Source: Curtobacterium flaccumfaciens (GTDB lineage Bacteria > Actinomycetota > Actinomycetes > Actinomycetales > Microbacteriaceae). From it: a stretch of DNA of 64,000 nt. This document shows positions 27,169 to 34,987 of this stretch, piece after piece. Each line of letters starts with the position of its first letter. Position 1 is the stretch's first letter. The stretch spans positions 310,001 through 374,000 of the forward strand of contig NZ_SNVW01000001.1 in assembly GCF_004361695.1 (NCBI RefSeq), given 5' to 3'. The position numbers and the translations under genes are program-made. The notes beneath the pieces are model-generated. The model ran no database searches and was not told where the DNA came from. It worked only from the letters and a program-made list of their open reading frames with translations.

Positions 27169-28055
27169 TCGGTGGTGTCCTTGTCGACTGGGATCCCCGC
27201 GAACAGGTCGGACTCGGGGAGCTCGGTGGGCACGCGGGCCTCGACGAGCTGGTAGTCCTCGGTCGGCCACACCGTCGCGAGGAGGTCGTTCGGCCAGTAG
27301 AAGAAGGCGCTGTCCGGCGGCACCTGGCTGGCGTGGGCGCGGAGTGCGGCGTCGCGGGCGTCGAAGTACTCGTGCACGTCGACGTGCGTGGTGGCGAGGT
27401 CGGGTCGGTCGGCGAACCGTTCGACCCACTCGCGGAGCTGCTCGATCGCGGGGCTGTCCGGGTCGCGTTCCTGCAGGGCCTCGAAGATCGTCCGGAACCG
27501 GCGGGGGTTCATGGTGCGCTCGTAGTAGAGCTTCGAGACCGACCAGGCCGGCCCGGCGTCCGGGTACTTCGTCGGGTCCGCCGCGTCGCGCCAGGCGGCG
27601 ACGGAGACCTCGTGCGTGCGGATGTGGTCGGGGTGCGGGTAGCCGCCGTTCTCGTCGTACGTGACGAGCACGTGCGGGCGGAACCGGCGGATCACGCGCA
27701 CGAGTGCCTCGGTCGAGTACTCGAGCGGCACCGTCGAGAACGTGCCGGGGCGCACGGTCTCGCCCTTCTCGGCGTCCGGCAGGCCGGAGTCGTGGTAGCC
27801 GAGCCAGACGTGGTCGATGCCGAGCGCCGCCTGCGCCGCGGCCATCTCGGTGCGGCGGTACCCGGCCATGTCGCGGTGGGCGCGGCTGGTGGCGGGTTCG
27901 CCGAGCTGCTCGTTGAGGATGTCGCCGGCCTCGCCGCCGGTGCACGAGACCACCAGGACCTGGTTCCCCTCGGCCGCGTACTTCGCCGCCGTCGCCGCCC
28001 CCTTGCTCGACTCGTCGTCGGGGTGGGCGTGGACGGCCATCAGGCGGTACGGCAC
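27165..28055 (-). CDS. mca: Mycothiol S-conjugate amidase Mca
   Basis: Zinc amidase that cleaves mycothiol S-conjugates into a mercapturic acid and GlcN-Ins, 296 aa. The LmbE-like zinc motif AVHAHPDDESSKGAA (about residues 7-21) and the second ligand GGYPHPDHIRTHEV (about residues 142-155) are intact. YYERTMNPRRFR and DVHEYFDARDAALRAHASQ support Mca over MshB. GTG 28053-28055 follows GAGGAAC with normal spacing. Its presence shows the host makes mycothiol and is an actinobacterium. Confidence 0.93.
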   Translation of the reverse strand: MPYRLMAVHAHPDDESSKGAATAAKYAAEGNQVLVVSCTGGEAGDILNEQLGEPATSRAHRDMAGYRRTEMAAAQAALGIDHVWLGYHDSGLPDAEKGETVRPGTFSTVPLEYSTEALVRVIRRFRPHVLVTYDENGGYPHPDHIRTHEVSVAAWRDAADPTKYPDAGPAWSVSKLYYERTMNPRRFRTIFEALQERDPDSPAIEQLREWVERFADRPDLATTHVDVHEYFDARDAALRAHASQVPPDSAFFYWPNDLLATVWPTEDYQLVEARVPTELPESDLFAGIPVDKDTTE

Positions 28056-28150
28056 GTGGGGTTCCTCACTGGTCGTGCGGTGGACGCGGGCAGCACACAG
28101 CGACGCGTGAACTACCCTGGGATCAGGATAATCACCCCGGGAGCCCCGAA

Positions 28151-28591
28151 CTGTCCGAACCGCAGCACCCATCGGCACCTCAGCCGTCCGCCAGCACCAC
28201 GGCGACGCTCGACGACCGCTACGGCCGCACGCCCGGCCGCGCCCGTCGGACGCGGTTCATCGGCGTCGTGGCAGCGGCCGCCGTCGCCCTGGTGTTCCTC
28301 GTCTGGGTGATCTGGGCGGGCCCCGGGCAGACCAGCCACGGCCTCGACTCGGACGACATCGGGTACCAGGTCGTGTCGGACCACGAGACGGTCGTGCACA
28401 GCCAGGTCTCCGTCGACCCGGGCACCACCGCCAGGTGCGCCGTCCAGGTCCTCGACAAGTCGTACACGATCGTCGGCTGGAAAGAGGTCCCGGTGCCGGC
28501 GTCCGATCAGCGCACCCGCAGCCTCAACACTGCTGTGAAGACGGTGTCCCGCGGCGTCACCGGCTTGATCCACGACTGCTGGGTTCCCTAG
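28151..28591 (+). CDS. DUF4307 family membrane protein, probable CTG start
   Basis: A 146-aa protein with a short N-terminal segment containing the family motif DDRYGRTPGR (about residues 21-30), one transmembrane helix (about 39-58) and an extracytoplasmic domain. No ATG, GTG or TTG lies in frame before the RYGR motif; the first is GTG 28268, which would delete it. CTG 28151 is preceded by GGGAG with 7-nt spacing, so I take it as the start. It is divergent from mca. GATAAT at 28127-28132 is a candidate -10. A good hairpin follows. Confidence 0.8.
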   Translation: MSEPQHPSAPQPSASTTATLDDRYGRTPGRARRTRFIGVVAAAAVALVFLVWVIWAGPGQTSHGLDSDDIGYQVVSDHETVVHSQVSVDPGTTARCAVQVLDKSYTIVGWKEVPVPASDQRTRSLNTAVKTVSRGVTGLIHDCWVP

Positions 28592-28609
28592 ACTGCCCTG
28601 ATTCGCGGA

Positions 28610-28636
28610 CGAGACCGGCCACACCGGCCGGTCTCG
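28610..28636 (+). terminator. Terminator after the DUF4307 gene
   Basis: CGAGACCGGCC and GGCCGGTCTCG form a perfect stem around an ACACC loop, followed by TTCCTT. It ends only 22 bp before the greA start, so it may also shape the greA leader. Confidence 0.75.
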
Positions 28637-28658
28637 TTCCTTGCTGAAGGGATGCACG

Positions 28659-29147
28659 ATGAGCAACGACACGCAGGTCACCTGGCTGACGCAAGAGGCC
28701 CACGACCGCCTCACGGCGGAGCTGGCGCAGCTGTCCGGCCCCGCTCGTCAGGAGATCGCGAACCGCATCGAGGCCGCTCGTGAAGAGGGCGACCTCAAGG
28801 AGAACGGCGGCTACCACGCCGCGAAGGACGAGCAGGGCAAGATCGAGGCCCGCATCCGTCAGCTCACCGAGCTGCTCAAGCACGCCACCGTGGGCGAAGC
28901 GGACTTCGACGGCACCGTCGAGCCCGGCACGGTCGTCACGGCGGTCATCGCCGGCGACGAGTCGACCTTCCTCGTCGGCAACCGCGAGATCGTGGCCGAC
29001 GGCTCGGACCTGACGGTCTACAGCCCGGTCAGCCCGGTGGGCGCGGCCATCGTCGGCCTGCGCGCCGGCGAGAAGGCCACGTACACGGCACCGAACGGCA
29101 AGGAGATCGCCGTCGAGGTGACGAAGGTCGAGCGCTACGAGCCGTAG
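28659..29147 (+). CDS. greA: Transcription elongation factor GreA
   Basis: Stimulates RNA cleavage by backtracked RNA polymerase. At 162 aa it has the N-terminal coiled coil (LTAELAQLSGPARQEIANRI, about residues 16-35, then EAAREEGDLKENGGYHAAKD with the acidic tip) and the C-terminal FKBP-like domain ending TYTAPNGKEIAVEV. GAAGGG precedes the ATG at 28659; a TTG 18 bp upstream is open in frame but lies in the terminator-like stem. Confidence 0.95.
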   Translation: MSNDTQVTWLTQEAHDRLTAELAQLSGPARQEIANRIEAAREEGDLKENGGYHAAKDEQGKIEARIRQLTELLKHATVGEADFDGTVEPGTVVTAVIAGDESTFLVGNREIVADGSDLTVYSPVSPVGAAIVGLRAGEKATYTAPNGKEIAVEVTKVERYEP

Positions 29148-29170
29148 TCGGGCGCCCTGGGGGCGACCGG

Positions 29171-29222
29171 CAGACGGACAGGAGGCGCGGTGCCAGCTGG
29201 CACCGCGCCTCCTGTCCGTCTG
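29171..29222. repeat. Perfect 52-bp palindrome (variant GGAGGCGCGG element)
   Basis: The arms 29171-29196 and 29197-29222 are exact reverse complements; the left arm begins CAGACGGACAGGAGGCGCGG and ends TGCCAG. It shares the GGAGGCGCGG core but has other outer bases. It lies between convergent greA and ilvA. Confidence 0.9.
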
Positions 29223-29232
29223 TGGCCGGCCC

Positions 29233-30477
29233 TCAGTGCTCCAGCAGCTCCGGCCGGAAGCCCACCTCGCGCAGGCGGTGGATGACCTCTTGTGCGTGCT
29301 CGGGGCCGCGCGCCTCGATCGACAGGTCGAGGGCGACCTCGTTGATGACGAGCCCCTGGCCGTGGCGAGTGTGCAGCACCTCGACGACGTTCGCGCCGGC
29401 GTCCGAGATGACCTGCGAGACCCGCGCGAGCTGACCCGGACGGTCCGGCAGCATGATCCGGATGCCGATGTAGCGGGACGCGGCGACGAGGCCGCGGGTG
29501 ATCACGCGCTCCATCATGAGCGGGTCGATGTTGCCGCCGCTCAGCAGCACGACGGTGCGGCCGGTGTCGCGGACGGCGCCGGACATGATCGCCGCGACGC
29601 CGACGGCGCCCGCCGGCTCGACGACGAGCTTGGCGCGCTCGAGCAGCACCAGCAGCGCACGGGCGACGTCGTCGTCGGAGACGGTGACGATCTGGTCGAC
29701 CAGGTCGCGGATGATCGGGAAGTTCAGGTCGCCGGGCCGGGCCACCGCGATGCCGTCGGCGATCGTCGGCTTCGTCGTGACGGTGACGGGCTCGCCGGCC
29801 TCGATCGAGCTCGGGTACGCCGCGGCGTTCTCGGCCTGCACCCCGACGACCCGGATGGTCCGGCCGAGGCGCTCGGCCATGCCCTTCACGGCGAGGGCGA
29901 TGCCGGCGATGACGCCACCGCCGCCGATCGGCACCACGACGGTGTCGGCGTCCGGCACCTGGTCGAGGATCTCGAGGCCGAGCGTGCCCTGGCCAGCGAT
30001 CACCGCGGGGTGGTCGAACGGCGGGATGAAGACGGCCCCGGTGCGGTGGGCGAAGTCCTTCGCGGCGCTGAGGGCCTCTTCCACCGAGTGGCCGCGGAGC
30101 ACCACCTCGGCACCGTAGTGGCGCGTGGCCTGCAGCTTCGGCAGGGCGACCCCGACGGGCGTGAAGATCGTCGCGGGGATGCCGAGCTCGCGGGCCGCGA
30201 GGGCGACCCCCTGCGCGTGGTTGCCCGCGCTGGCGGCGACGACCCCGGCAGCACGCTGCTCCGGCGTCAGGGCGACGAGGCGGTTGTACGCGCCCCGGAC
30301 CTTGTACGCGCCGGTCCGCTGCAGGTTCTCGCACTTGAGGTGCACGGGCGAGCCGAGCACCTCGGCGAGGAACTGCGAGGTCTCCATCGGCGTGACGCGT
30401 GCGACCCCGGCGATCGTCTCGCGCGCCCGCTCGATGTCGTCGAGTGTGGGGATCAGCGTCGCAGTGGTGTCGGTCAC
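29233..30477 (-). CDS. ilvA: Threonine ammonia-lyase (threonine deaminase)
   Basis: PLP enzyme making 2-oxobutyrate for isoleucine synthesis, 414 aa. The PLP lysine is in CENLQRTGAYKVRGAYNRL (about residue 58), the phosphate-binding SAGNHAQGVALA follows, and the Gly-rich VPIGGGGVIAGIA loop is near residue 180. The C-terminal 80 residues form an ACT-like domain (MLPDRPGQLARVSQVISDAG), as in the short regulated IlvA/TdcB-type enzymes. GTG 30475-30477 is chosen as start since upstream codons lack a start and GATGAT lies 6 nt before it. Confidence 0.93.
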   Translation of the reverse strand: MTDTTATLIPTLDDIERARETIAGVARVTPMETSQFLAEVLGSPVHLKCENLQRTGAYKVRGAYNRLVALTPEQRAAGVVAASAGNHAQGVALAARELGIPATIFTPVGVALPKLQATRHYGAEVVLRGHSVEEALSAAKDFAHRTGAVFIPPFDHPAVIAGQGTLGLEILDQVPDADTVVVPIGGGGVIAGIALAVKGMAERLGRTIRVVGVQAENAAAYPSSIEAGEPVTVTTKPTIADGIAVARPGDLNFPIIRDLVDQIVTVSDDDVARALLVLLERAKLVVEPAGAVGVAAIMSGAVRDTGRTVVLLSGGNIDPLMMERVITRGLVAASRYIGIRIMLPDRPGQLARVSQVISDAGANVVEVLHTRHGQGLVINEVALDLSIEARGPEHAQEVIHRLREVGFRPELLEH

Positions 30478-30524
30478 GATCCCATCATCGTCGGTCAGAG
30501 GGGCTCCTGACGATTCCGTGACGT

Positions 30525-31790
30525 TCAGTTCGTGCTGGCGGTGCCGTCGACCGCCGTCGGTTCGGGCTTCGTGCCGGGCGGCGGGACGTCGTCGCCCACC
30601 TTGTGCCGACGGCGCCGCATCAGCTGCAGCTGCCCGTGCTGGCCGTGCTTCGGGGTCGCCTCGAGCACGTGGTCGGAGTCGAGTCCCCGCCAGCGGCCGG
30701 AGGCGATCGTCGTGACCATGGCGTTCAGGGTGGCGATCAGCGGCACGGCGAAGAACGCACCGGCGATGCCCGCGAGCCCGGAGGCCGCGGTGACGCCGAG
30801 CACCACCGCGAGGGGGTGCACCTTGACCGCGTTGCCCATCACGAGCGGCTGCAGGATGTGCCCCTCGATCTGCTGCACGAGCAGGACGACGCCGAGCACG
30901 AGCACGGCGGCGAGCGGCCCGTTGAAGATGAGCGCGACGAACACGGCGAGGAACCCGGTGACGATCGCACCGACGACCGGGATGAACGCGCCGAGGAACA
31001 CGAAGGCCGCGATCGGGATGACGAGCGGCATGCCGCCGAAGAAGAGCCCGACGATCCAGGCGCCGAGGCCGATGCCGACCGCGTCCACGAACGCCACGAA
31101 GATCTGCACGCGGATGAAGCTCGTCAGGGTGATCCACCCGGCGACCCCGGCCCCGTCGACGGCGGCGCGGGCCTTCCGCGGGAAGAGCCGCACGGTCCAG
31201 CGCCAGACGTTCTTGCCGTCGATGAGCAGGAAGATCGTCGTGAACAGGATGATGAAGAGCGCCTCGAACACGTGCGTGGCACCGGATCCGGCACTCGCGA
31301 CCCCGGAGAGGATCGACGCCGAGTTGTCCTGCAGCCACTTCGTGCCGTCGTCGAGCCAGCCGTTGACGTCGCCCTGGGTGATGCCGAGGCCGGAGTTGAG
31401 GACGAGGTCCTTGATGTTGGCGTACTGGTCGACCGTGCGGTCACGGAGCGACGGGTACGACGCGATGATCTGGTCGACGACGAGCCAGATCAGGCCGCCG
31501 AGCGCCGCGAGACCGCCGAGCAGGCTGATCACGACGGCCGCCCACTTCGGGACGTGGTGCCGCTGCATCCAGTTCGAGAGCGGGACGAGCAGCGCCGAGA
31601 TCACGATGCCGACGAGGAACGGGATGAGGATCTGGCTGAAGATCGACATCAGCCAGATGAAGACCGCGATGACGCCGATGACCACGAGGATCCGCCACGA
31701 CCACGCTCCGGCGATGCGCACACCCGTCGGGACGCTGTCCTCGACCACCGGGTCGGGGTGCGTCGGTTGCTGCTTCTTGCCCCATGCCAT
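30525..31790 (-). CDS. AI-2E family transporter
   Basis: Polytopic membrane protein of 421 aa with the AI-2E/TqsA-PerM architecture: paired helices near the N-terminus (about residues 29-80), a long extracytoplasmic loop (about 110-170), then four to five helices with the conserved IPIAAFVFLGAFIPVVGAIV and a cytoplasmic basic tail. ATG 31788-31790 (MAWGKKQQPTHPD) is 6 nt after TACACT (31802-31797); the longer frame is antisense to the next gene. Substrate unknown; the family includes Na+/H+ antiporters and autoinducer exporters. Confidence 0.88.
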   Translation of the reverse strand: MAWGKKQQPTHPDPVVEDSVPTGVRIAGAWSWRILVVIGVIAVFIWLMSIFSQILIPFLVGIVISALLVPLSNWMQRHHVPKWAAVVISLLGGLAALGGLIWLVVDQIIASYPSLRDRTVDQYANIKDLVLNSGLGITQGDVNGWLDDGTKWLQDNSASILSGVASAGSGATHVFEALFIILFTTIFLLIDGKNVWRWTVRLFPRKARAAVDGAGVAGWITLTSFIRVQIFVAFVDAVGIGLGAWIVGLFFGGMPLVIPIAAFVFLGAFIPVVGAIVTGFLAVFVALIFNGPLAAVLVLGVVLLVQQIEGHILQPLVMGNAVKVHPLAVVLGVTAASGLAGIAGAFFAVPLIATLNAMVTTIASGRWRGLDSDHVLEATPKHGQHGQLQLMRRRRHKVGDDVPPPGTKPEPTAVDGTASTN

Positions 31791-31884
31791 GCCGCGAGTG
31801 TACCGATGTGCCTCCTGACAGGTACCAGATGCGGCATACGTTCCGGGGTACGCGGTGTCGGCGGGGATCGGTAGCGTCGGAGGC

Positions 31885-33144
31885 ATGGTCAGGACCACGC
31901 TCTCCGCCGCCGAGGCCCGCCGGGTGGCACTGGCCGCCCAGGGGTTCGGGCAGGCACCGACCGACGCCGTCTCGACGCGGGCGCTCACGGCCGGGTTCGC
32001 GCGGCTCGGGCTCCTGCAGATCGACTCGGTCAACGTCTTCGAGCGCAGCCACTACCTGCCGCTGTTCGCCCGGCTCGGCGCGTACGACAAGACGACCCTC
32101 GACCGCCGCACCCTGTCGGCCCGCGGCCCCTGGACCGAGTACTGGGCGCACGAGGCCGCGTTCATCGACCGCGACGACCTCCCGCTCTTCCGCTGGCGGA
32201 TGGACGCCCTGCGCGCCCGCGACGCCGGGCCGACCCGGATCGACTCGGTCACCCGCACCGAGGGGGTCCGGCGCGAGCTGCAGGCCCTGCTGCGTGCCGA
32301 GGGACCGATGCCCGCCAGTGCCGTCGAGCACGAGTCGAACGTCCGCCGCGGCCCGTGGTGGGGCTGGAGCGACGTCAAGCTCGGGCTCGAGCAGATGTTC
32401 CGCTGGGGCGACGTCGTGACCGCGGGCCGCGCCGGCTTCGAGCGCGTCTACGCCCTGCCGGAACAGGTGCTGCCGGCCGGCACCCTCGAGACCGCCCCGG
32501 CACGACCGGCAGCGGTGCTCCGCCTCGTCCGGCACGCCACCCGTGCGCTCGGGGTCGGGACGCGTGCGGACATCGCCGACTACTTCCGGCTGCGCTCCGA
32601 CGACACGGCGGTGGCGATCACCGAGTTGACCGCCGCGGGTGAGCTCCTGCCGGTGCGGGTCGAGGGCTGGGGTGAGCAGGCATGGCTGCACGCCGACGCC
32701 CGGGTCCCCCGGCGGGTGTCGGCCGACGCCGTCCTCAGCCCGTTCGACCCCGTCGTGTGGTTCCGCCGCCGGGCCGAGCGGATGTTCGGCTTCCACTACC
32801 GGATCGAGATCTACACGCCCGCGCCGAAGCGGGTGTTCGGCTACTACGTGCTGCCGGTGCTGCAGGACGACCGGCTGGTCGGGCGCATCGACCTCAAGAG
32901 CGACCGGCAGCGCGGGGTGCTGCGGGTCCGGACGGCGTGGCAGGAGCCCGGCGAACGGCTCGACCCCGACCGGCTGGCCGAGACCCTGCGGCGGACGGCC
33001 GCCTGGCAGGGGCTCGACGTGGTGGAGGTCACCGACCGCGGCACCGCGGCCGCCGCCGTCGCCGCCGCGCTCGGCGTCCCGCTCCTGCCGCACGAGGCGA
33101 TCGACGACGCAGACGCGACGGCGGCTCCGGACCCAGCGATCTGA
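31885..33144 (+). CDS. Winged-helix DNA glycosylase-like protein (YcaQ/AlkX family)
   Basis: A 419-aa protein of the crosslink-repair YcaQ-like family (formerly DUF1006). Visible family blocks are LGLLQIDSVNVFERSHYLPLF-type sequence near residues 36-56, WTEYWAHEAAFID, the RRGPWWGWSDVK catalytic-region motif and FDPVVWFRRRAERMFGFHYRIE. The ATG at 31885 follows GGAGG and lies 7 nt after TAGCGT (31872-31877), and excludes a short upstream extension. It is divergent from the AI-2E gene and followed by an imperfect palindrome. The function is inferred from E. coli YcaQ. Confidence 0.87.
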   Translation: MVRTTLSAAEARRVALAAQGFGQAPTDAVSTRALTAGFARLGLLQIDSVNVFERSHYLPLFARLGAYDKTTLDRRTLSARGPWTEYWAHEAAFIDRDDLPLFRWRMDALRARDAGPTRIDSVTRTEGVRRELQALLRAEGPMPASAVEHESNVRRGPWWGWSDVKLGLEQMFRWGDVVTAGRAGFERVYALPEQVLPAGTLETAPARPAAVLRLVRHATRALGVGTRADIADYFRLRSDDTAVAITELTAAGELLPVRVEGWGEQAWLHADARVPRRVSADAVLSPFDPVVWFRRRAERMFGFHYRIEIYTPAPKRVFGYYVLPVLQDDRLVGRIDLKSDRQRGVLRVRTAWQEPGERLDPDRLAETLRRTAAWQGLDVVEVTDRGTAAAAVAAALGVPLLPHEAIDDADATAAPDPAI

Positions 33145-33146
33145 CT

Positions 33147-33186
33147 GCCTGGAGGCACGTGGCGGGCCCGCACCGCGCCTCCAGGC
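33147..33186. repeat. Imperfect copy of the GGAGGCGCGG palindrome
   Basis: Outer arms GCCTGGAGGC and GCGCCTCCAGGC pair perfectly over 10 bp; the centre (ACGTGGCGGGCCCGCACCGC) pairs with slips. It starts 3 bp after the YcaQ-like stop and lies before convergent htpX. Confidence 0.8.
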
Positions 33187-33235
33187 CGCCACGGGCTGCG
33201 TTCCGCACGGAGCGGGCGCACCCGCTCCTCGGAGG

Positions 33236-34138
33236 TCAGAACCGGTCGAGACTGCCGCGGAGCCGCGCGATGCGGTCCGGCAGCGGCGGGTGCGTCGAGA
33301 ACAGCCGGTCCATCACGCCGGGCCGCATCGGGTCGGCGATCCAGAGGTGCGCCATCGACGAGTTCTGCGTCTGCATCGGCCGTCCGTACGCCCCGAGCTT
33401 CTCGAGCGCCCGCGCCAGGCCCTCCGGGTGCCGGGTCGTCATCGCGCCCGTGGCGTCGGCCAGGTACTCCCGCTGCCGCGACACCGCAGCCTGCACGCCG
33501 GCCGCCGCGATCGGCGCGACGATGACCGCCACGAGTCCGGCGATGAGCAGGATCGGGTTGTTGTTCCCGCCGGAGTCGTTGTTGCGGCTGCGACCCCCGG
33601 ACAGGCCGCTGAAGATCGAGATGCGGAGGAGCACGTCGGCGATGAGCCCCACCGCGACGACGAGCCCGAACACCATCGTCGACACCCGGATGTCGTAGTT
33701 CCGGACGTGACCGAGCTCGTGGGCCATCACACCCTGGAGCTCCTGGTCGTCCATGATCGCCAGCAGCCCCGTCGTGGCGGCGACGATCGCGTGCTCGGGG
33801 TCACGGCCGGTGGCGAACGCGTTCGGCGAAGGATCCTGGATGACGAACACACGGGGCATCGGCATGCCGGTCGCGATCGCGAGGTTCTCGACCGTGCGCC
33901 AGAGACGGGGCTCCGTCGTCCGGTCGATCTCGACGCCCCCGGCGATCGCCGTCGCCTGCCGCGCGGCCAGGAAGTACTGCAGGACGGCGTAGCCGATCGC
34001 CACGACCAGGACGATGACCCCGATCGAGACGTTGCCCGCGAGGTACCCACCGAGGAAGCCCAGTGCGCCGATGAGGAGCAGGAACACCAGGACGATCAGG
34101 ACCGTGTTGCGCTTGTTCCGCGCGATCGCGCCGTACAC
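33236..34138 (-). CDS. htpX: M48 family zinc metalloprotease HtpX
   Basis: Membrane-bound quality-control protease of 300 aa. Two transmembrane helices occupy about residues 13-60. The HEXXH zinc site is seen in VMAHELGHVRNYD (about residues 137-149), with the third ligand in the QREYLADATGA region. More hydrophobic helices flank the site and IADPMRPGVMDRLFSTHPPLPDRI is a conserved C-terminal block. lemA lies 21 bp upstream on the same strand, a common pairing. Confidence 0.94.
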   Translation of the reverse strand: MYGAIARNKRNTVLIVLVFLLLIGALGFLGGYLAGNVSIGVIVLVVAIGYAVLQYFLAARQATAIAGGVEIDRTTEPRLWRTVENLAIATGMPMPRVFVIQDPSPNAFATGRDPEHAIVAATTGLLAIMDDQELQGVMAHELGHVRNYDIRVSTMVFGLVVAVGLIADVLLRISIFSGLSGGRSRNNDSGGNNNPILLIAGLVAVIVAPIAAAGVQAAVSRQREYLADATGAMTTRHPEGLARALEKLGAYGRPMQTQNSSMAHLWIADPMRPGVMDRLFSTHPPLPDRIARLRGSLDRF

Positions 34139-34159
34139 GTCAGCCCGACGTCGGACGGA

Positions 34160-34741
34160 TCAGAACTGGACGCGCGGCGGTTCCGCGATCGCCGCGGGCT
34201 CGGCGGTCTCGAAGAACGACGCCTCGGAGAACCCGCGGCTCTTCGCGAACGACGAGTTCGGGAAGACCCGGATCTTCGTGTTGAGTTCGCGGACGCCGCC
34301 GTTGTAGAAGCGCCTGGCCGACTGGATCTTGTCCTCGGTGTCGACGAGTTCGGACTGCAGCTGCAGGAAGTTCTGGCTCGACTGCAGCTGCGGGTAGCCC
34401 TCGGCCACGGCGAACACGCTCTTCAGCGCCTTCTGCATGTGGCCCTCGGCCGTGGAGGCCGTCGTGGCGTCCCCGGCGCTCAGCGTCTCGGAGCGGGCCT
34501 TCGTGACGTCGTCGAAGACGGCCTTCTCGTGCGTGGCGTACCCCTTGACCGTCTCCACGATGGTGGGGATGAGGTCGGCGCGGCGCTTCAGCTGGATCGA
34601 GATGTCGCTCCAGGCCTCGTCGACGCGGACCTTGAGGGTGACCAGCGCGTTGTACGTGACCCAGAGGTAGATCCCGACGACCACGAGGAGGACCACCACC
34701 ACTCCGACGACGATGAGCGTCGTGATGAGTCCGGTGTCCAT
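34160..34741 (-). CDS. lemA: LemA family protein
   Basis: A 193-aa protein with one N-terminal transmembrane helix (about residues 6-28), then an alpha-helical domain with LemA signatures YNALVTLKVRVDEAWSDISI, LKRRADLIPTIVETVKGYA and FYNGGVRELNTKIRVFP. It is the upstream partner of htpX in a two-gene operon. On the minus strand TACAAT (34812-34807) is a candidate -10 about 65 bp before the start; I see no clear -35. Confidence 0.93.
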   Translation of the reverse strand: MDTGLITTLIVVGVVVVLLVVVGIYLWVTYNALVTLKVRVDEAWSDISIQLKRRADLIPTIVETVKGYATHEKAVFDDVTKARSETLSAGDATTASTAEGHMQKALKSVFAVAEGYPQLQSSQNFLQLQSELVDTEDKIQSARRFYNGGVRELNTKIRVFPNSSFAKSRGFSEASFFETAEPAAIAEPPRVQF

Positions 34742-34901
34742 GAGGGCGTACTCCTTTGCGCGTCGGGATCCGCGGTGGTTCGTGGCCAGAACGGCCGGGA
34801 TCGATTGTATCGACGCGCGACACGTGCTCCGGTCCGCGGCCGCGGTTCACGGCCGATTCCCGAGTCGTACACACCGGGCGTCCGGCCTCGACGGCGTGTC
34901 G

Positions 34902-34949
34902 TCCGTTCGGCGGACATCATCCGTTCGGCGGACATCATCCGTTCGACGT
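34902..34949. repeat. 18-bp tandem repeat, possible operator array
   Basis: Two exact units TCCGTTCGGCGGACATCA (34902-34919, 34920-34937) are followed by a third partial one (34938-34949). Each holds the dyad TCCG-N5-CGGA and adjacent units form CGGA-N5-TCCG. It lies 39 bp before the start of the large Ig-like membrane protein gene. Confidence 0.75.
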
Positions 34950-34987
34950 ATTGACCCCGGGCGCTCGATCACGTGGGATGGGTTCGC

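Noticed and set aside
28268..28591. Start of the DUF4307 gene at GTG 28268
   Set aside because: It would remove the RYGR motif and begin inside the transmembrane helix without a ribosome site; CTG 28151 fits better.
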